Below are positions 33,359 to 45,500 of a stretch of DNA of 64,000 nt, in pieces. Within the stretch, counting starts at the first letter, position 1. Each line of letters opens with the position of its first letter. The notes under the pieces were generated by a model. The model saw only the letters and a list, made by a program, of their open reading frames with translations, had not been told where the DNA came from and did not search any database. This stretch comes from Tricholomella constricta (Eukaryota; Basidiomycota; Agaricomycetes; Agaricales; Lyophyllaceae): positions 1,302,001-1,366,000 of the forward strand of contig JAACJP010000003.1 of assembly GCA_013368375.1 (NCBI GenBank). The letters run 5' to 3'. The translations under genes were made by a program, and so were the position numbers.

Positions 33359-35854
33359 GAATGGACCACCCGCTGAGGTGCCGTACAAGTTAAGAGAGAG
33401 TTCGATCACTTGAAACCTTCTCCGGAAACGGCAATGTGTCACGTCACATAACAACGGATATCTGAAAAACTGGAGTACGGTAATACCGCCCACAGCAGAT
33501 CCAGTTCTTTAACGATTCAAGTAGCTTCTGTGTCGTGCAACCCTGCATCAACGGCAGCTCATGGCCGATTCTAAATCTCTTCGATGGAGGTTCACTCGGT
33601 TCTACCAAGGACAGATGGCGATAACTTTCCCGATGATCATGGAAGGAAAACCTCATCATCATCGCGACTTGTGTTCAGCAGACGCTGCTATTGAACGGCT
33701 CACACTTTCGACTGAGAACTTTCACCTTGGCAGGAGTGTATTATTACCCTTACGACTTATACGCAGGCAGCTTTCGGCAGCGAGGCCAAATCTCATGCTT
33801 CGCCGCAAGAAGTCGTAGGGAATAATCATCGATGAACTCGGTCTATCAGCTTTGGGACATGCTACCAGCTTACGATTCGTTTTTCCTTATCTTCAATGGA
33901 CAGTCCAAGGAAGGCACTTTGCATCGATTTATCATTTGCTCGCTCGAATCAAATATAGCTAAGTATCTGCACCACATATCTGGACAAAATCCTCGCTTCA
34001 AATGCCGGTATCCATCTATGCAGTTTCTCATTGTGAACGCTCAGTTCTGGATTTAATCTTGGATACGCTGGCTAAGCCAGAGTAAAACAACTTTCACTTG
34101 CGAAAAAATGGGCAGCACGTCCTCACTGAGTCCGTTTGCCAGACTATCTTATGAATTTAATGTTGCTGCGCCCGCAGTGGTCCGCTTATCCGTTGATGGA
34201 CTTTCTCAACGCCGCCTAGAAACTCATAGCCTTCGGTGTGCGACCAATGGACCTATGTAGGCTGCTGACTAGGACTGCGCGCATCGTCATGCCATGCGAG
34301 TCGATCTTCACTGCTGGTCTGTAAAGAGCCCTAGATCTTGCTCACGCGTGAACTTCCTGAGAAGTCTCCTGACTTCCTTGTCGGCTTTCCGCTTCCGCTG
34401 TCTTGAAACCAAAATTGATACAAGAAATCTGATCGCGTCCCGGACCATCCTCGATATGTCGGCATTATTCTTGCATGGTTCCGTCATTGACTTCTTAACA
34501 GGTAATTCCAGTTCATCCGCAGTGACTTGATTATTTTATATCAGCCGCGTAATCATCCGGTTTCGTCCATCCGGACCTTGTAAACTCGTATACCTGCACC
34601 GTCCCACTAGAAGGACACACCAATGGCTAACGGACGTCGCTCTCGACCTATTTTAAATGTGCCCTAAAGCCGCTACATCCAATCAAACAGCTTGCAGAGG
34701 GAGGTTTCATAATTGCTCAATATACCATCGGGCAGCAGGCATCAACTCAACAAAATGAAATAAAATTACCGCGTCGTCAAGTGCGATGTTTTCGTGGACA
34801 ACCAGGCTTTGCTTGCCAGGTCAACCTTTTGTGTGTTCACTTTCATGGCTGATTGGACCGTCAAACAACGAGAAGGTAAATCGATATTCGGACTTTGTAT
34901 CCTGACTAGTCTCTGTTCCATATTGCCTTTTTTTAAAACGCTGTCAGATATTATCCACATCACAGGATCTATTTTTGGAGACCAGCTCTCGCATCCCCGA
35001 AAAAAGGAGAGAACTTGGTGCTTGGCTGTCGCCGAAATGAAAACATTTCCATCCCATATAGATCATTTGACTTTGGGGAACACAGGCGGCTCTCCGTTCA
35101 TTCTGTTACCAGGTCGCAATCCGAGGCAATGCAAGGTCGCGCATGAAAACGAAACTATCTTAGTAAGTCATTTATCCGCTTGTGTTTTTGTGAAACTCGT
35201 TGATGGGAAGGACGAGTGGCACAATTGTGGTCAAGTGACGTTCAAAGGTCAACAATAAATCATCACGAGCCTGCTCGGACCTTAGTGCCCGCTATCGTCG
35301 TTACCTCGATGGCCTTAATCGTTCAAAGAGTCGCGTCTCGAGGATTCTGGTATCCACTTAATCAGCGCCCAGTTATTTTCGTTCCTCTACTTGGCGATCG
35401 GTGCGCTTCTCCTTCGATGCCCTGTGGTTTCCTATAGTTTACATATATAAATTCCAGCAGTGACACCAAAAGTGGACTTCCACCTACGATCACTCCTTAG
35501 AAAAGTCTATCCACTTTGGGATTGTTGCGTTGTACGCTGATTGTCGTTCGATCAATGATCATCACTATCTTAAATCACAAATCGCAAATTCTGTCAAAAA
35601 TCTCCATGCTGCCAAGACTTCCCGCATGGTCGCGTTAGATTTCGTTACAGGCAGGCACCTTCCCCGCATGTACCCCATACCGACCCCATACCGTCGTTCC
35701 TAGCTTCTTTTGCCACGACGCGAAAACTTACGCGTCAGACGATCGTGCTGTTTCGGCCATGATTTCCTATATAATCGGGCAAATGAAAGAACAGTTCGCT
35801 AGCCCGTTCATCCCCCCGGCTGTTCCAACCCCAAAGCATCTCTGAATCGTCACA
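33359..35854. other. Long intergenic region, no recognised gene
   Basis: About 2.5 kb between the PI 4-kinase and lipase starts. Short frames (for example 33561-33818 and 34794-35258 on plus, 33444-33662 on minus) have no motif and no splice-consistent continuation that I could assemble. It is relatively AT-rich at 34.7-35.0 kb. A decayed gene or transposon fragment is possible but unproven. Confidence 0.4.
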
Positions 35855-37265
35855 ATGCGCTTCTCTTCCCTTGCGTATGCTTGTGCATTCTTGATTCTGA
35901 ATCCTCTGGTGTCGCTGGCCTCGCCTCTGTTGGAGACTCGTGCGGACGGCGTCTCGCAGGCTGTGTTCGACGATCTAGTTCGCTACACCAAATACTCGTC
36001 CGCGGTGTATCAATGGATCTGCCCTGCACCCTTGGGGAATAAGCTGGTCAATAAGGTAACATATTCACTCGTCATTTCACAGTCGGGGGTGTTTATAATC
36101 GACATCTTCAGTTTACGAAATCCGGCACGCAAGGTTTCATCGTACGGGATGACGCACGCAAGGAAATCGTTGTGGCGTTCCGTGGATCATTGGAGGTCAT
36201 CGATGCGCTTATCGGTGTGTATATTTCAATACGGAAACATTTTTGGTTATTAATTCATGGGCCCCAGATTTGCATATCATCATGTCACCACTGAAATCGA
36301 CAGGTATCTCCAATGTGGGCGATGCCTATGTCCACACCGGTTTTCAATATGCATACAATGTTGTTGCAAACGAGGTCCTCGCCGCAGTAAAGGGGCAGCT
36401 TGCCGCTTACCCAGGATACTCCGTCGTCACCACTGGTACGCCTCACTGACACTAAGACTCAAGCAGCCCATGACATTTTCTACCAAAAGGTCATTCTCTT
36501 GGAGGCTCCGTAGCGTCAATTGCTGCGCTGTCTATTCGTGCAGCCCATCCATCAGTGCCCCTCAAGTTGTACACATACGGCAAGTGTTGTAATTTCTTGT
36601 CGCACGTTCACCGCTGATGTGTTTATTATCTCTCAGGCCAACCGAGAAGTGGAAATGCGGCGTTTGCTGCACTTGTCGAATCGAGGATTGGCACGTCCAA
36701 CATATTCCGAGGTATGTGGCAATTTTCTTGGCATATCAGATTTTTTCTGATCCCTCGATAGGCGTCCACACGTATGGTTAGTCCGGGGTCCATGTGGCGT
36801 TTTTAAGAAGGAGACTCACTGAAATTTTCAGATGGTGTCCCTACGATTCTTTTCAAGGTCTTGGGCTATCGTCATTTGTATGTCGCGACTTGTGATTCCT
36901 ACCCAAATGCAATTTTGACGATTATTCTTTAGCGCCACCGAATACTGGCAATTCAAAGACCCAGGTTTGATGACTTTTGACAGTTGTTTCTTCTCCACAT
37001 CTCACGCAATGTTCTATCCAGCAACCCCTGCCAACGTTCGCAAGTGCTCCGGAGGCGACGACCCTAACTGCAGCGATTCCATCTGTAAGTTGCCGATCCT
37101 TTCATTAATCATGCCCTTCTAATTGTCCTCAATGTTCAGGGTCTACTGCTGTCAACCTCGCCCACGTATCATATTTCGGTCAAAGTATGTTCATCACAAT
37201 ATCCACTCGACGTCTCTCATCCAAATTTTCCAGTAATGGCTATCAACCCTCTTCTCTGTATTTGA
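35855..37265 (+). CDS. Secreted class 3 lipase
   Basis: Alpha/beta-hydrolase triacylglycerol lipase, exported. Residues 1-22 form a signal peptide (MRFSSLAYACAFLILNPLVS). The mature part reads DLVRYTKYSSAVYQWIC, then across introns FIVRDDARKEIVVAFRGSLE and DLHIIMSPLKSTGISNVGDA. VHTGFQYAYN precedes the nucleophile elbow GHSLGGSVAS (split by an intron near 36435), followed by LYTYGQPRSGN. The catalytic Asp is in HTYDGVP and the catalytic His in NLAHVSYFGQ. The last intron (37184-37234) joins QI to MAINPLLCI and a stop at 37263-37265. All triad residues are present. Likely involved in lipid degradation outside the cell. Confidence 0.88.
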
Positions 37266-37465
37266 GCTCTATCATACCCATACCCATTTACGAGTTCTTT
37301 CTCACATCTGTACCACCTGTGTACCACGACGGCAATCTTGTACCAATACGACAATCAATGGAACCAAACACTTGAAAAGAGTCATTTAACTGTCATATAT
37401 ATATGAAGCAGATACAACCCAGGAGGTGCCAAAAAAGGGACAATTCACATGAAAGTCGCCAGATC

Positions 37466-39895
37466 TCAGAGAGATCTGGAAGGAGGGACCCACACTGTAG
37501 GTTCCGACTCGTCCATAGTCGAAAATCCTTCACCCTCACTGCTCAGCGCAGCCCATTCTCCCTCCACAGCTCCCAACTGCAACACGGGAATTTTCGCTCC
37601 CCTCTGTTTCAGGAAGCTAACCACCTCATGCACGCTCCTCCATCCCTGGAGTTCTACATCCTCGGTGTCGGACTCCTTCGCCTCAGTCAATTGACCATAG
37701 CTCTTCGCCAGGTGGACACTCGCTTGGACCTGGGTTGACGGTGGGGCGCTCTGCAGGTGGTCAAAAAATACTGCGAGCGCTTTCACTGCCTCAACACGCG
37801 CTCGCAGTACGTGTCGCACAAGGCGCCGGGAAGGGGGCCTGCGCTTCGGGCGGGCCCTCACAGGAGGTTCTTCGATAGGTCCTGTGGCGCCAGAAGTCGA
37901 TGGTGATGTGGAGGAAGGGGCGCCAGGCGACGACGGAGCAGGACTGGCGTTCCGCGAACCTTGTTCCGGTGTCCTCGGTTTGTCTACCCAGGGGTTCTCC
38001 TTAGGCGCGGCGGGGGTGGTGTACTGAGAGAGCGCTGCGAGTGACATGTCCCAACGTTTGGGCACCCAAACGCCAACTAGGACTCGCCATGCGGCGATGA
38101 TTCGTTTAGCTCTACCAAAATTTGCGGTCAGAATATATCTCATCCCAACGCAAAATATAAGGATACCGTTCATAATTATCTGCAAGAAGTAACTCGTAAG
38201 CTTTAAGCTCAACAAAAAGGGAAAGAAGGCTGACCGTCAATCATCCTATTATGGTAGTTGGCAAACAAGTAGACGGTGGCTGCGGCTAACAGCGCGCCTA
38301 TTGGCGTATACCACAACAGGGCCCACAGGAAGAAGAAGGCAGCAGGGTAGATGAGAAGCAGAGAGAGTAACCCGAAAACGACTTTATTCTGCGCCTGCGT
38401 TTCTTCCTCGTCCTTGACTAGCTTTGCTCCTAGACGGCCCATGAAGTACACAGGTGAGTGAACAATCAGTGGGAAGAGGAAAAAGGGCAGGCGGATCAGA
38501 GCAGAGATCGTGTCACGGATGAGAATAAGGATGGTGTAAAGGCGACTAGGAACGGGGGCCGGTGTATTCGGGTCAAGCGAACGAGGAAGCGGTAGGGAAG
38601 ACAACACAGAGTTCGTGAGATGAGATGATTGCAGGAGCGAGTAATATTCAAGAAGGTTCCGTTTGGCCGAATTAAAATTAGGAGTAGCATTCGGTGTGGA
38701 GAACAAGTCCACCAAACTGGAATATTCTTGATTATATTGACTTTAGAAGAAGGGTGGTACTACTCACGTTTGCGAAATTACAACGAAATCGTCGAGATTG
38801 ATGGCTTTCTTCCCCTCCCAGAGTATGTCACGGACCATACGAGCCGCATAAAGCGTGTCCCTACGGCAATAAATTTTTTGGTGAGGCAAGTAACGTGTCA
38901 AAAGAATTTAAATAATCACCAGTCTGGAGCGTTGACGGTAGCCTCGACAAGTTCGGACTCGATTGCGCGAGTCAGACGTTTGACAGCGGCCCGGGGCGCA
39001 CCTTCTTGGCCAGACAAAAATTGTTCCTTGTACGCGTCCAGCGTGATCGGTCGACCATACCTAACAAACATAAGATGCGGAACACCAGACATATTAACAA
39101 AATCTCACTCGACCACAACCTGGATAATAGGCAGAGTAAGAAATTGATTTTCAGAATTAGAGATTCAATACTTGCATCACTTCGATACTTGGACTTGTTG
39201 GTATAGACAATGGCAGCCGGGACGATAATCACGTCCTGGTCAGGTGCTGCTCCAGGGTTCTCCTGTCGCCACTTGGAATATTCCAATGCTGCCCATGCTG
39301 CCCCATCCTTGACTTGCATAATTCTAGGCTCCGTATAGCTCGTGCCTTCTGGGAACAACGCTACGGCCTGGCCCTTTGAAAGCGCCTCGAAAGTTCCCTT
39401 AAAGAGAACCTGTCGGTCTTTCGACTTGCGGTCGACTGGAATGTTGCCCGAGGAGAACAGAATATATCGGACGACTGGGTTTATAAACAAGCTCGCTGTT
39501 ACGAGGTATAAGAAAGCCGAACACGGAACTCGGCTTAATTGTGTCACCTTTGCTCCAGTAGTTCAATATGCGGTGATGAGGGAACGTCACCGCTGTTACC
39601 GATTCAGACAAAAGATGATATCGATGTGATTAGTAACGCACATAGAACGGCTGGGTCAAGCATCATGTTATGGTGCGTGGCAGTCCTATGGGCGTGAAAT
39701 CTCGTAAGTTTCTGAAATGAAGGATTTGCTAGCGAAATTCCCGCGTTTTCAGAAGGGTCATACGCACACTATAATGGGCCCATCCTTGGGCACATTATCT
39801 CCTCCTATGACACGAATTTCGGTGAAGAATGACGAGAGGGCCCAATCCGAGATTTGACGAATGAGCCTGTGTAACACCTTTGGATCGGACGACAT
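37466..39895 (-). CDS. Glycerol-3-phosphate/DHAP acyltransferase (Sct1/Gpt2 family)
   Basis: ER-membrane GPAT that starts phospholipid and triacylglycerol synthesis. Start MSSDPKVLHRLIRQISDWAL (39895), with RVIGGDNVPKDGPII. Acyltransferase motifs: HX4D in ATHHNMMLDPA (near 39665), the FSSGNIPVDRK region, VALFPEGTSYTEP (near 39355) and IIVPAAIVYTNKSKYRS. After the catalytic half come LVDLFSTPNATPNFNSAKRN and two strong hydrophobic hairpins (LIRLPFFLFPLIVHSPVYF; VVFGLLSLLLIYPAAFFFLW), as in Sct1/Gpt2. The C-terminal tail is Pro/Ser/Arg-rich. It is spliced from several exons; the longest uninterrupted pieces are 38715-38209 and 38215-37466. The stop is at 37466-37468. Confidence 0.88.
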
Positions 39896-40390
39896 GATGG
39901 CTCTGGTGGAGATGTAACACGGATATCTCTGGGCAAGGCTAGCTACCCAAGATGGCTGAGAACGGGGGCGCTGGGGCGCTTGCCAGGTGGTGCGGAAGAG
40001 GAGTCTCCAGCGGCCAGACGTCGAGTTTCAATTCAGGCACGCTCGGGATATCTCAATCACGTGAATGAATCAGCCACCCGGCCCGGTCTAAAGTCCTTTC
40101 AGAGAAGTTGCTTCCGCATATTCCAAGCTTATTCTGCCTCGAGTTCAAAGTCTTTGTCTTTCAGTTACAATTGTACAAAGGTTTCTCGGATGTATCTTTC
40201 TGACAGCATAAATTTGTCGTTCACTCTCATTCATCGACATTCACGATGATGCTGCCCATCCTCCACACAGATAACGCGCTTGAAGCAACTTTCGCGGCGG
40301 TACACCGTCGAGTACCAACTGTGTGTGAAGTCCTGCCCATGTCAATCGTTATGCTGACCATAGTCACAGAGGCTATCAGAGCTTTCTTCG

Positions 40391-41817
40391 ATGGAAAGCT
40401 CGCTAATGGACCCACAAGAGTCAATATGGGCTTCAGACCGAGAGTATAAACATTGGCATGATGATCAACTTGCGAGCTCTCTGCAGCATCCTGCTCTAGA
40501 GATCACAAAGGAACATCCCGTCCACCATGAGGCCCTTAAAGCTGAACCCTCTCCAAGTGTCTTCGCGCCCCAGGAAGACGACAATGCGACCCGCGTTGGA
40601 TGGGCCTGCCTTATACTTCACGCCTACGGCGTAATTCTCAGTTCCACCTTGGGAGCATTTAAAAAGGCTATGAGCCTCTTTGCTCACTTGACGCCATTCG
40701 CTGTCGTTGTCTGGTTCATCCTTTGTGCAGCATTCCAAGTTCCCCACATTCCTGAGGTCATCGTTACACCTCTTTGCGACATCAATATCCTTTCTCGTAC
40801 ATACTTCTGCGTCAAGACATATCGTCACAATTTTGAACCTATATACGCCGAAGCTGAACGACGACTCGAACAAGCACAATGGGCCGATTATCCAGGCCTC
40901 GTCATGGTACAGAATGTACTCGCAGACACCTTTGCTGGAGACACTTTTGGTGCATCTAAAATGGCACACCAGATTACCCAGGCAGAACTCGCCACCGGTG
41001 ACCGTATCGCTGCTATTCGATATAGCACGTTGAAGACCGCGAAACACCTTGTCGACTCTTTGAGAACCTTCATTCAAGACGCAGTCGATGCTGGAGATAG
41101 CCTTGAAGAGCTTGACGCGAAAGCGATGGGCGCAATTGATAGGTATGAACCATCAACTAATTCCTTCTTTGTCTCTGTCAAATTCTTATGATTTCTATGT
41201 ACAGCATGGTCGGCATCAATACCTGGGCCCTGCAAGCCATCGAGGAAGTGAAGTTCGCGATACCCGGAGTTATGAACTCACCCGCAGTCTGCCGAATACA
41301 GAAGAGCACAACAGAAGTCATCGACGAAAAGTTCAACGAAGCCATGACCGTTCAGTCCGCGATCCTCTCTGGCCTCGTTGTGTACGCCAAGTACCCTCAA
41401 AGGCAGCTCGAGCGGATGAAAGAGCGGCTCCAGGTGATCCGGGACCTCGCGAATAGAGAGAATATACTCATAAACGCAGAACAAGACGAGCTCCTCGCGT
41501 CCATGTGGACAAAGCTCGGAAGCAACCGTCGAGATCTCCAGCGCTTCGCGACAAACTTGGATCTTCTCGAGGATCTGGAGAGCTACACCGACAAGGCGAA
41601 GATACATATTTCGCAGGCGCTTTCGAACTTGATGATGATGCAATCGCAAATGAAAGACCTGCGGAACAAGGTTTCCCAGCCTGACATTGCGGGCACCAGC
41701 ATTCCTGTGGACGTCCATATTAGGACGATTCTGGATGGAATTCATAGGATGAAAGAAGGGATGATTCGTGCTAGAGAGAGAGAGGGCGATATCATCAGAA
41801 TTATCGGTGCTCAGTGA
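40391..41817 (+). CDS. Membrane and coiled-coil protein of unknown function
   Basis: Not recognised. Two exons (40391-41142, 41205-41817) give about 454 aa, starting MESSLMDPQESIWASDREYK. There are two hydrophobic segments near residues 75-125 (GWACLILHAYGVILSS and LTPFAVVVWFILCAAF). A long helical, charged C-terminal half follows (RQLERMKERLQVIRDLAN; LLASMWTKLGSNRRDLQR; MKEGMIRAREREGD), consistent with coiled coil. There is no enzyme motif. The layout suggests a membrane-anchored helical-bundle protein. The gene is divergent from the GPAT gene, with about 500 bp between starts, and is the last host gene before the transposon island. Confidence 0.7.
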
Positions 41818-41973
41818 GTGGCGGTTGGAGGTCCTCGGTCTGGCCTTACACCATGTATCTCTTCTGGAATTCTCGTAAACTCTGATATTTTTCGATACAT
41901 TTGTATTCTAGTTTGATTCTAGTACTTCGTCGTGTCACAGCCGTTTTCATAACGATAGACCCCTTCGAGTTTC

Positions 41974-42137
41974 GGTAGGATAGTTGTTTGGTTGATCGAA
42001 GTGCAATGCCGGCCTTGCCGGAAACGTAACTTTTGCTGAAATTTGACAGACAAGGAAAGCGGGAGGCGGGTTGTCGAGCATAAATTGATAGGATTCTTAT
42101 TTTGGAGGCTACAGATCAACCAAACAACTATCCTACC
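41974..42137. repeat. 164-bp element with perfect 24-bp inverted arms
   Basis: Positions 41974-41997 and 42114-42137 are exact reverse complements over 24 bp (left arm begins GGTAGGATAGTTG), flanking 116 bp of non-coding sequence. It lies between the last host gene and the Copia/LINE island. It looks like a tiny MITE-like or hairpin element; no target duplication was found. Confidence 0.7.
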
Positions 42138-42265
42138 AAGGAACTCTCTTGGCTTCGGACCACGTGGCACCCCTAGGACCCCGGACTTTTGGCACAGCGG
42201 CAGCAGCGTCGAGCACGACGTAGCAGCCTCATTGCTATACTATCTCTTTCGTAAATCTACTATAC

Positions 42266-42535
42266 TGATGGCCTGGAAAGGACACAAGTAGATAATCCTC
42301 AGTGTCAGAGAGAAAGGAATGACAACTTTATTAATACCTGGAAAGGACACAAGTAGATACTACAAGTCCTATCAGTATAGTAAAAGGGATAAGTAGACGT
42401 GAATAGACTTACATCCTCAGTGTCAGAGAGAAAGGAATGACGACTGAGGATGAGGACGCGAGGACGGAGGGAAGTATATGCTAAGTCACGTGCGAATAGT
42501 AACGTAAGCGATGAGAGTAGACCCCAGGGTCAACA
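42266..42535 (-). repeat. Copia 3' LTR
   Basis: 270 bp, identical to 47666-47935. On the element strand it is the downstream LTR, preceded by a short purine-rich tract (GATGATGGGGTTG) that may be the polypurine tract. Confidence 0.93.
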
Positions 42536-42581
42536 CAACCCCATCATCGCGGGAGTGAAAGAGAACGAAAGAATGAAAGAA

Positions 42582-45500
42582 TTATGAAGGTTGAATTGTA
42601 GGTAAAGGAACTAGCCCGAGCGCGCGGCAGTGTTTAAGGTGTAATGGAAGTGGAAGAACCTTGGTAAGAATATCCGCGGTCATGTCCGTAGTAGGAACCC
42701 AAGAGGTGGAAAAAGAACCGGAACGAAGGTGCTCACGAATGAAGTGATAGCGAATATCGATATGTTTGGAACGGGAAGACGTGCTGTCCGAGTTGGCGAT
42801 CTCCAGAGCGCTCTGGTTGTCGCATAGAAGGGGAAAAGGATTAGGTACGGGGAGATCGAGTGATCGAGTGAATTGTCGAATCCAAAGTGCCTCCTTCATC
42901 GCATGGGATATGGACATGTATTCAGCCTCTGTAGAGGAGAGCGCTACAGTGCGTTGGCGAACAGAGCTCCAGGAGACGAGGCTGGAATGAACGAAAAAGG
43001 CATAACCAGAGACGCTTCGTCTAGAATCTTCATCACCAGCCCAGTCGGCGTCCATCATGCCGCAGTTGCGAGGGACAAGAACGGACAGTGGGGAACCAAC
43101 GGGAGATTGACTGAAGTTGTATTCCAAAGCCAGGTCGGCGGTACCCAAGAGGTAACGAAGGACGGTTTTTGCGGCGAGGAGATGATAACGAGTCGGATGA
43201 GCGTTAAATTGTCCAAGTGACATAGCAGTGAAGGCGATATCGGGTCGAGTGCACAGAGAAAGATATAGGATAGAGCCGACAAGACGCTGAAAATGAATGG
43301 TGATGTCTGAATCGGGAATGTCGGGGAGACAGTTGGTAGGAGTCGGAGTGGACGACGATAGTTTTTGCCGGAGTGGGAGGGAGACCGGTCGAGCATCGAG
43401 GAGATTATACTGCGACAGGAGATCGATGATGAAGGGGCGTTGGGAGAGCCAAAGTCGTCGAGTAGGACGATCACGCGAGATACGGATACCCAAATACATG
43501 GATGCGGCGCCCAAATCCACAACGGTAAAATGACGATTCATTTCTCCGAGGATCCAGAAATAGAGGGGTTCGGAGTTCGTGGCGACGAGTCCATCGTCAA
43601 CGTGGATGGGCATGATGAAGAGGAGATCGGAACCGTCCGAAGGCATGGGGATCGAAGGATGAGGGGGCGTCGAAAAAGTGGCATAGAACACAGCATGATC
43701 GACCTCGCAGCGAATTAAACCGATATCCTCGAGTACTTGACGAAGTAGGGTGTACCATTCATGAGAAGACTGTTTTAAACCGTACAGCGCCCGAATGCAG
43801 AGAAGTACGAGATGAGGATCAGCTTCAGGGAATCCCGGAATTTGTTTGACGAAAACGACATGTGAAAGAAGAGCGTTGAGGAATGCAGTTTTAGCGTCAC
43901 AGGTCCGGAGTTCAAGATTATGAAGAGCGGCGAAAGCGAGAATAATTCGGATACTGGTAAGTTTGGCGACGGGAGCATAAGTGGTGCCATAATCTTCGGG
44001 ACGTTGAGAAAATCCTCTAGCAACGATGCGGGCCTTCTCTTTTCCTCGGATGATCGAACCGTCCGGATTGTATTTGAAGTCGAAAACCCAACGTAGACCG
44101 ATGGCTTTGCGACCGGGAGGTAAGATCGTGGGTTTGAAAACACCGAGATCGCAAAGGCTATCATACTCTCGCTGCATAGCGTCCTTCCAAACTTGAGCGT
44201 CTGGACGAAGTAGGACTTCCTCGTAAGTGGACGGTGGAAGATCCAAGTTGAATTGACGAGGAAAATGACGATGGATGGGATCCGGATTCGCTACAAGGGA
44301 CTTGTAGAGATGAATAGCTGCGGCTTCGTGAAAAATGAGGTTGTCTTCAGGAGAATCAAAAGACTGGGTCGCAAGGAGAGATAGGAAGTCTTCAATTGCG
44401 GCGAGAGTCTGTTGCGGATGTACAACCCCAGAACGAGCAGAGCGAGCGGCACGAAGACGGGTCAGACGTTCATCTCTGGCTCGAATTGTAGCAGCATGGT
44501 CATTTCCCAGCGAAGTAGCGGTAACGTTACGAGTGGATCGACGAGGAGGAGGGGGAGGAGGAGCGTGTGCAGGAGCATGAGAATCAGGTGAGGATACCGA
44601 CGAGGAAACCGGTAAAGAAGTCGGCGATGATGCAGGAAGTGGCGGGACGACAATTTCAGAGATAGCGGGAGATGGCGGGGGAGAAATGGCAGGGGAAGTA
44701 GAGACGACGGGAGCATGGCCAAGAGATCCTCGGATATTCTCGTTGAATACGATGTCCCGGGAAAAGTGGTATTTCCCATTTAAGTCGCGTACCTTCCAAC
44801 CGATACGAAAATCTTCATATCCGACGAAAATCGCTTCGAAACGTTTAGGGCCACCTTTTACACGAAGTTCCGATGGAATAAGCACAAAGCATTGACAACC
44901 CCAGACCCGAAGATGTGAGAGGTCAGGGGTCGTTTTTTCCATGACGGAAAACGGTGTCGTGTTATCTGAGAGAGTAGATGTAGGCAAGCGATTCCGGAGG
45001 TACTGGGCGGTAAGAACAGCATCTCCAAGAAATGAGGGAGGTAGTCCAGAGTCTGCGAGGAGAGTCTGCGCTGTTTCTTCAAGAGTACGAATGTACCGTT
45101 CCGCTTTGCCGTTCTGCGAATGAGCGTAGGGAGCGGTAACTTGATGTTGAATGCCACGAGCAACAAAATGAGATTTGAGATCACCGCCGGTGAATTCCCC
45201 AGCACCATCTGAGCGGACCGCAATGACTTTGTTACCCGATTTGCGTTCCCAAGCAGCTTCGGTAGCGATGTAGTGGGAAAAGGCTTCGTCGTGGGGGGTC
45301 TGGACGGGAAAAGGACCACATGTGTCCATGTGGAGAAGTTCGCACACCTGGGGAGCTCGACGAGCAAAACGGTCGAATGGTCGTTGAGGATGTTTCCCGA
45401 TGAGGCACGGAATGCAATGCGTGTCCAAGAAGGGTCCTTCATACTTGACGCCAGTGGCATAGGACTTGGTGAGCACGGCACGAGTGGCGTCAAGTCCGAG

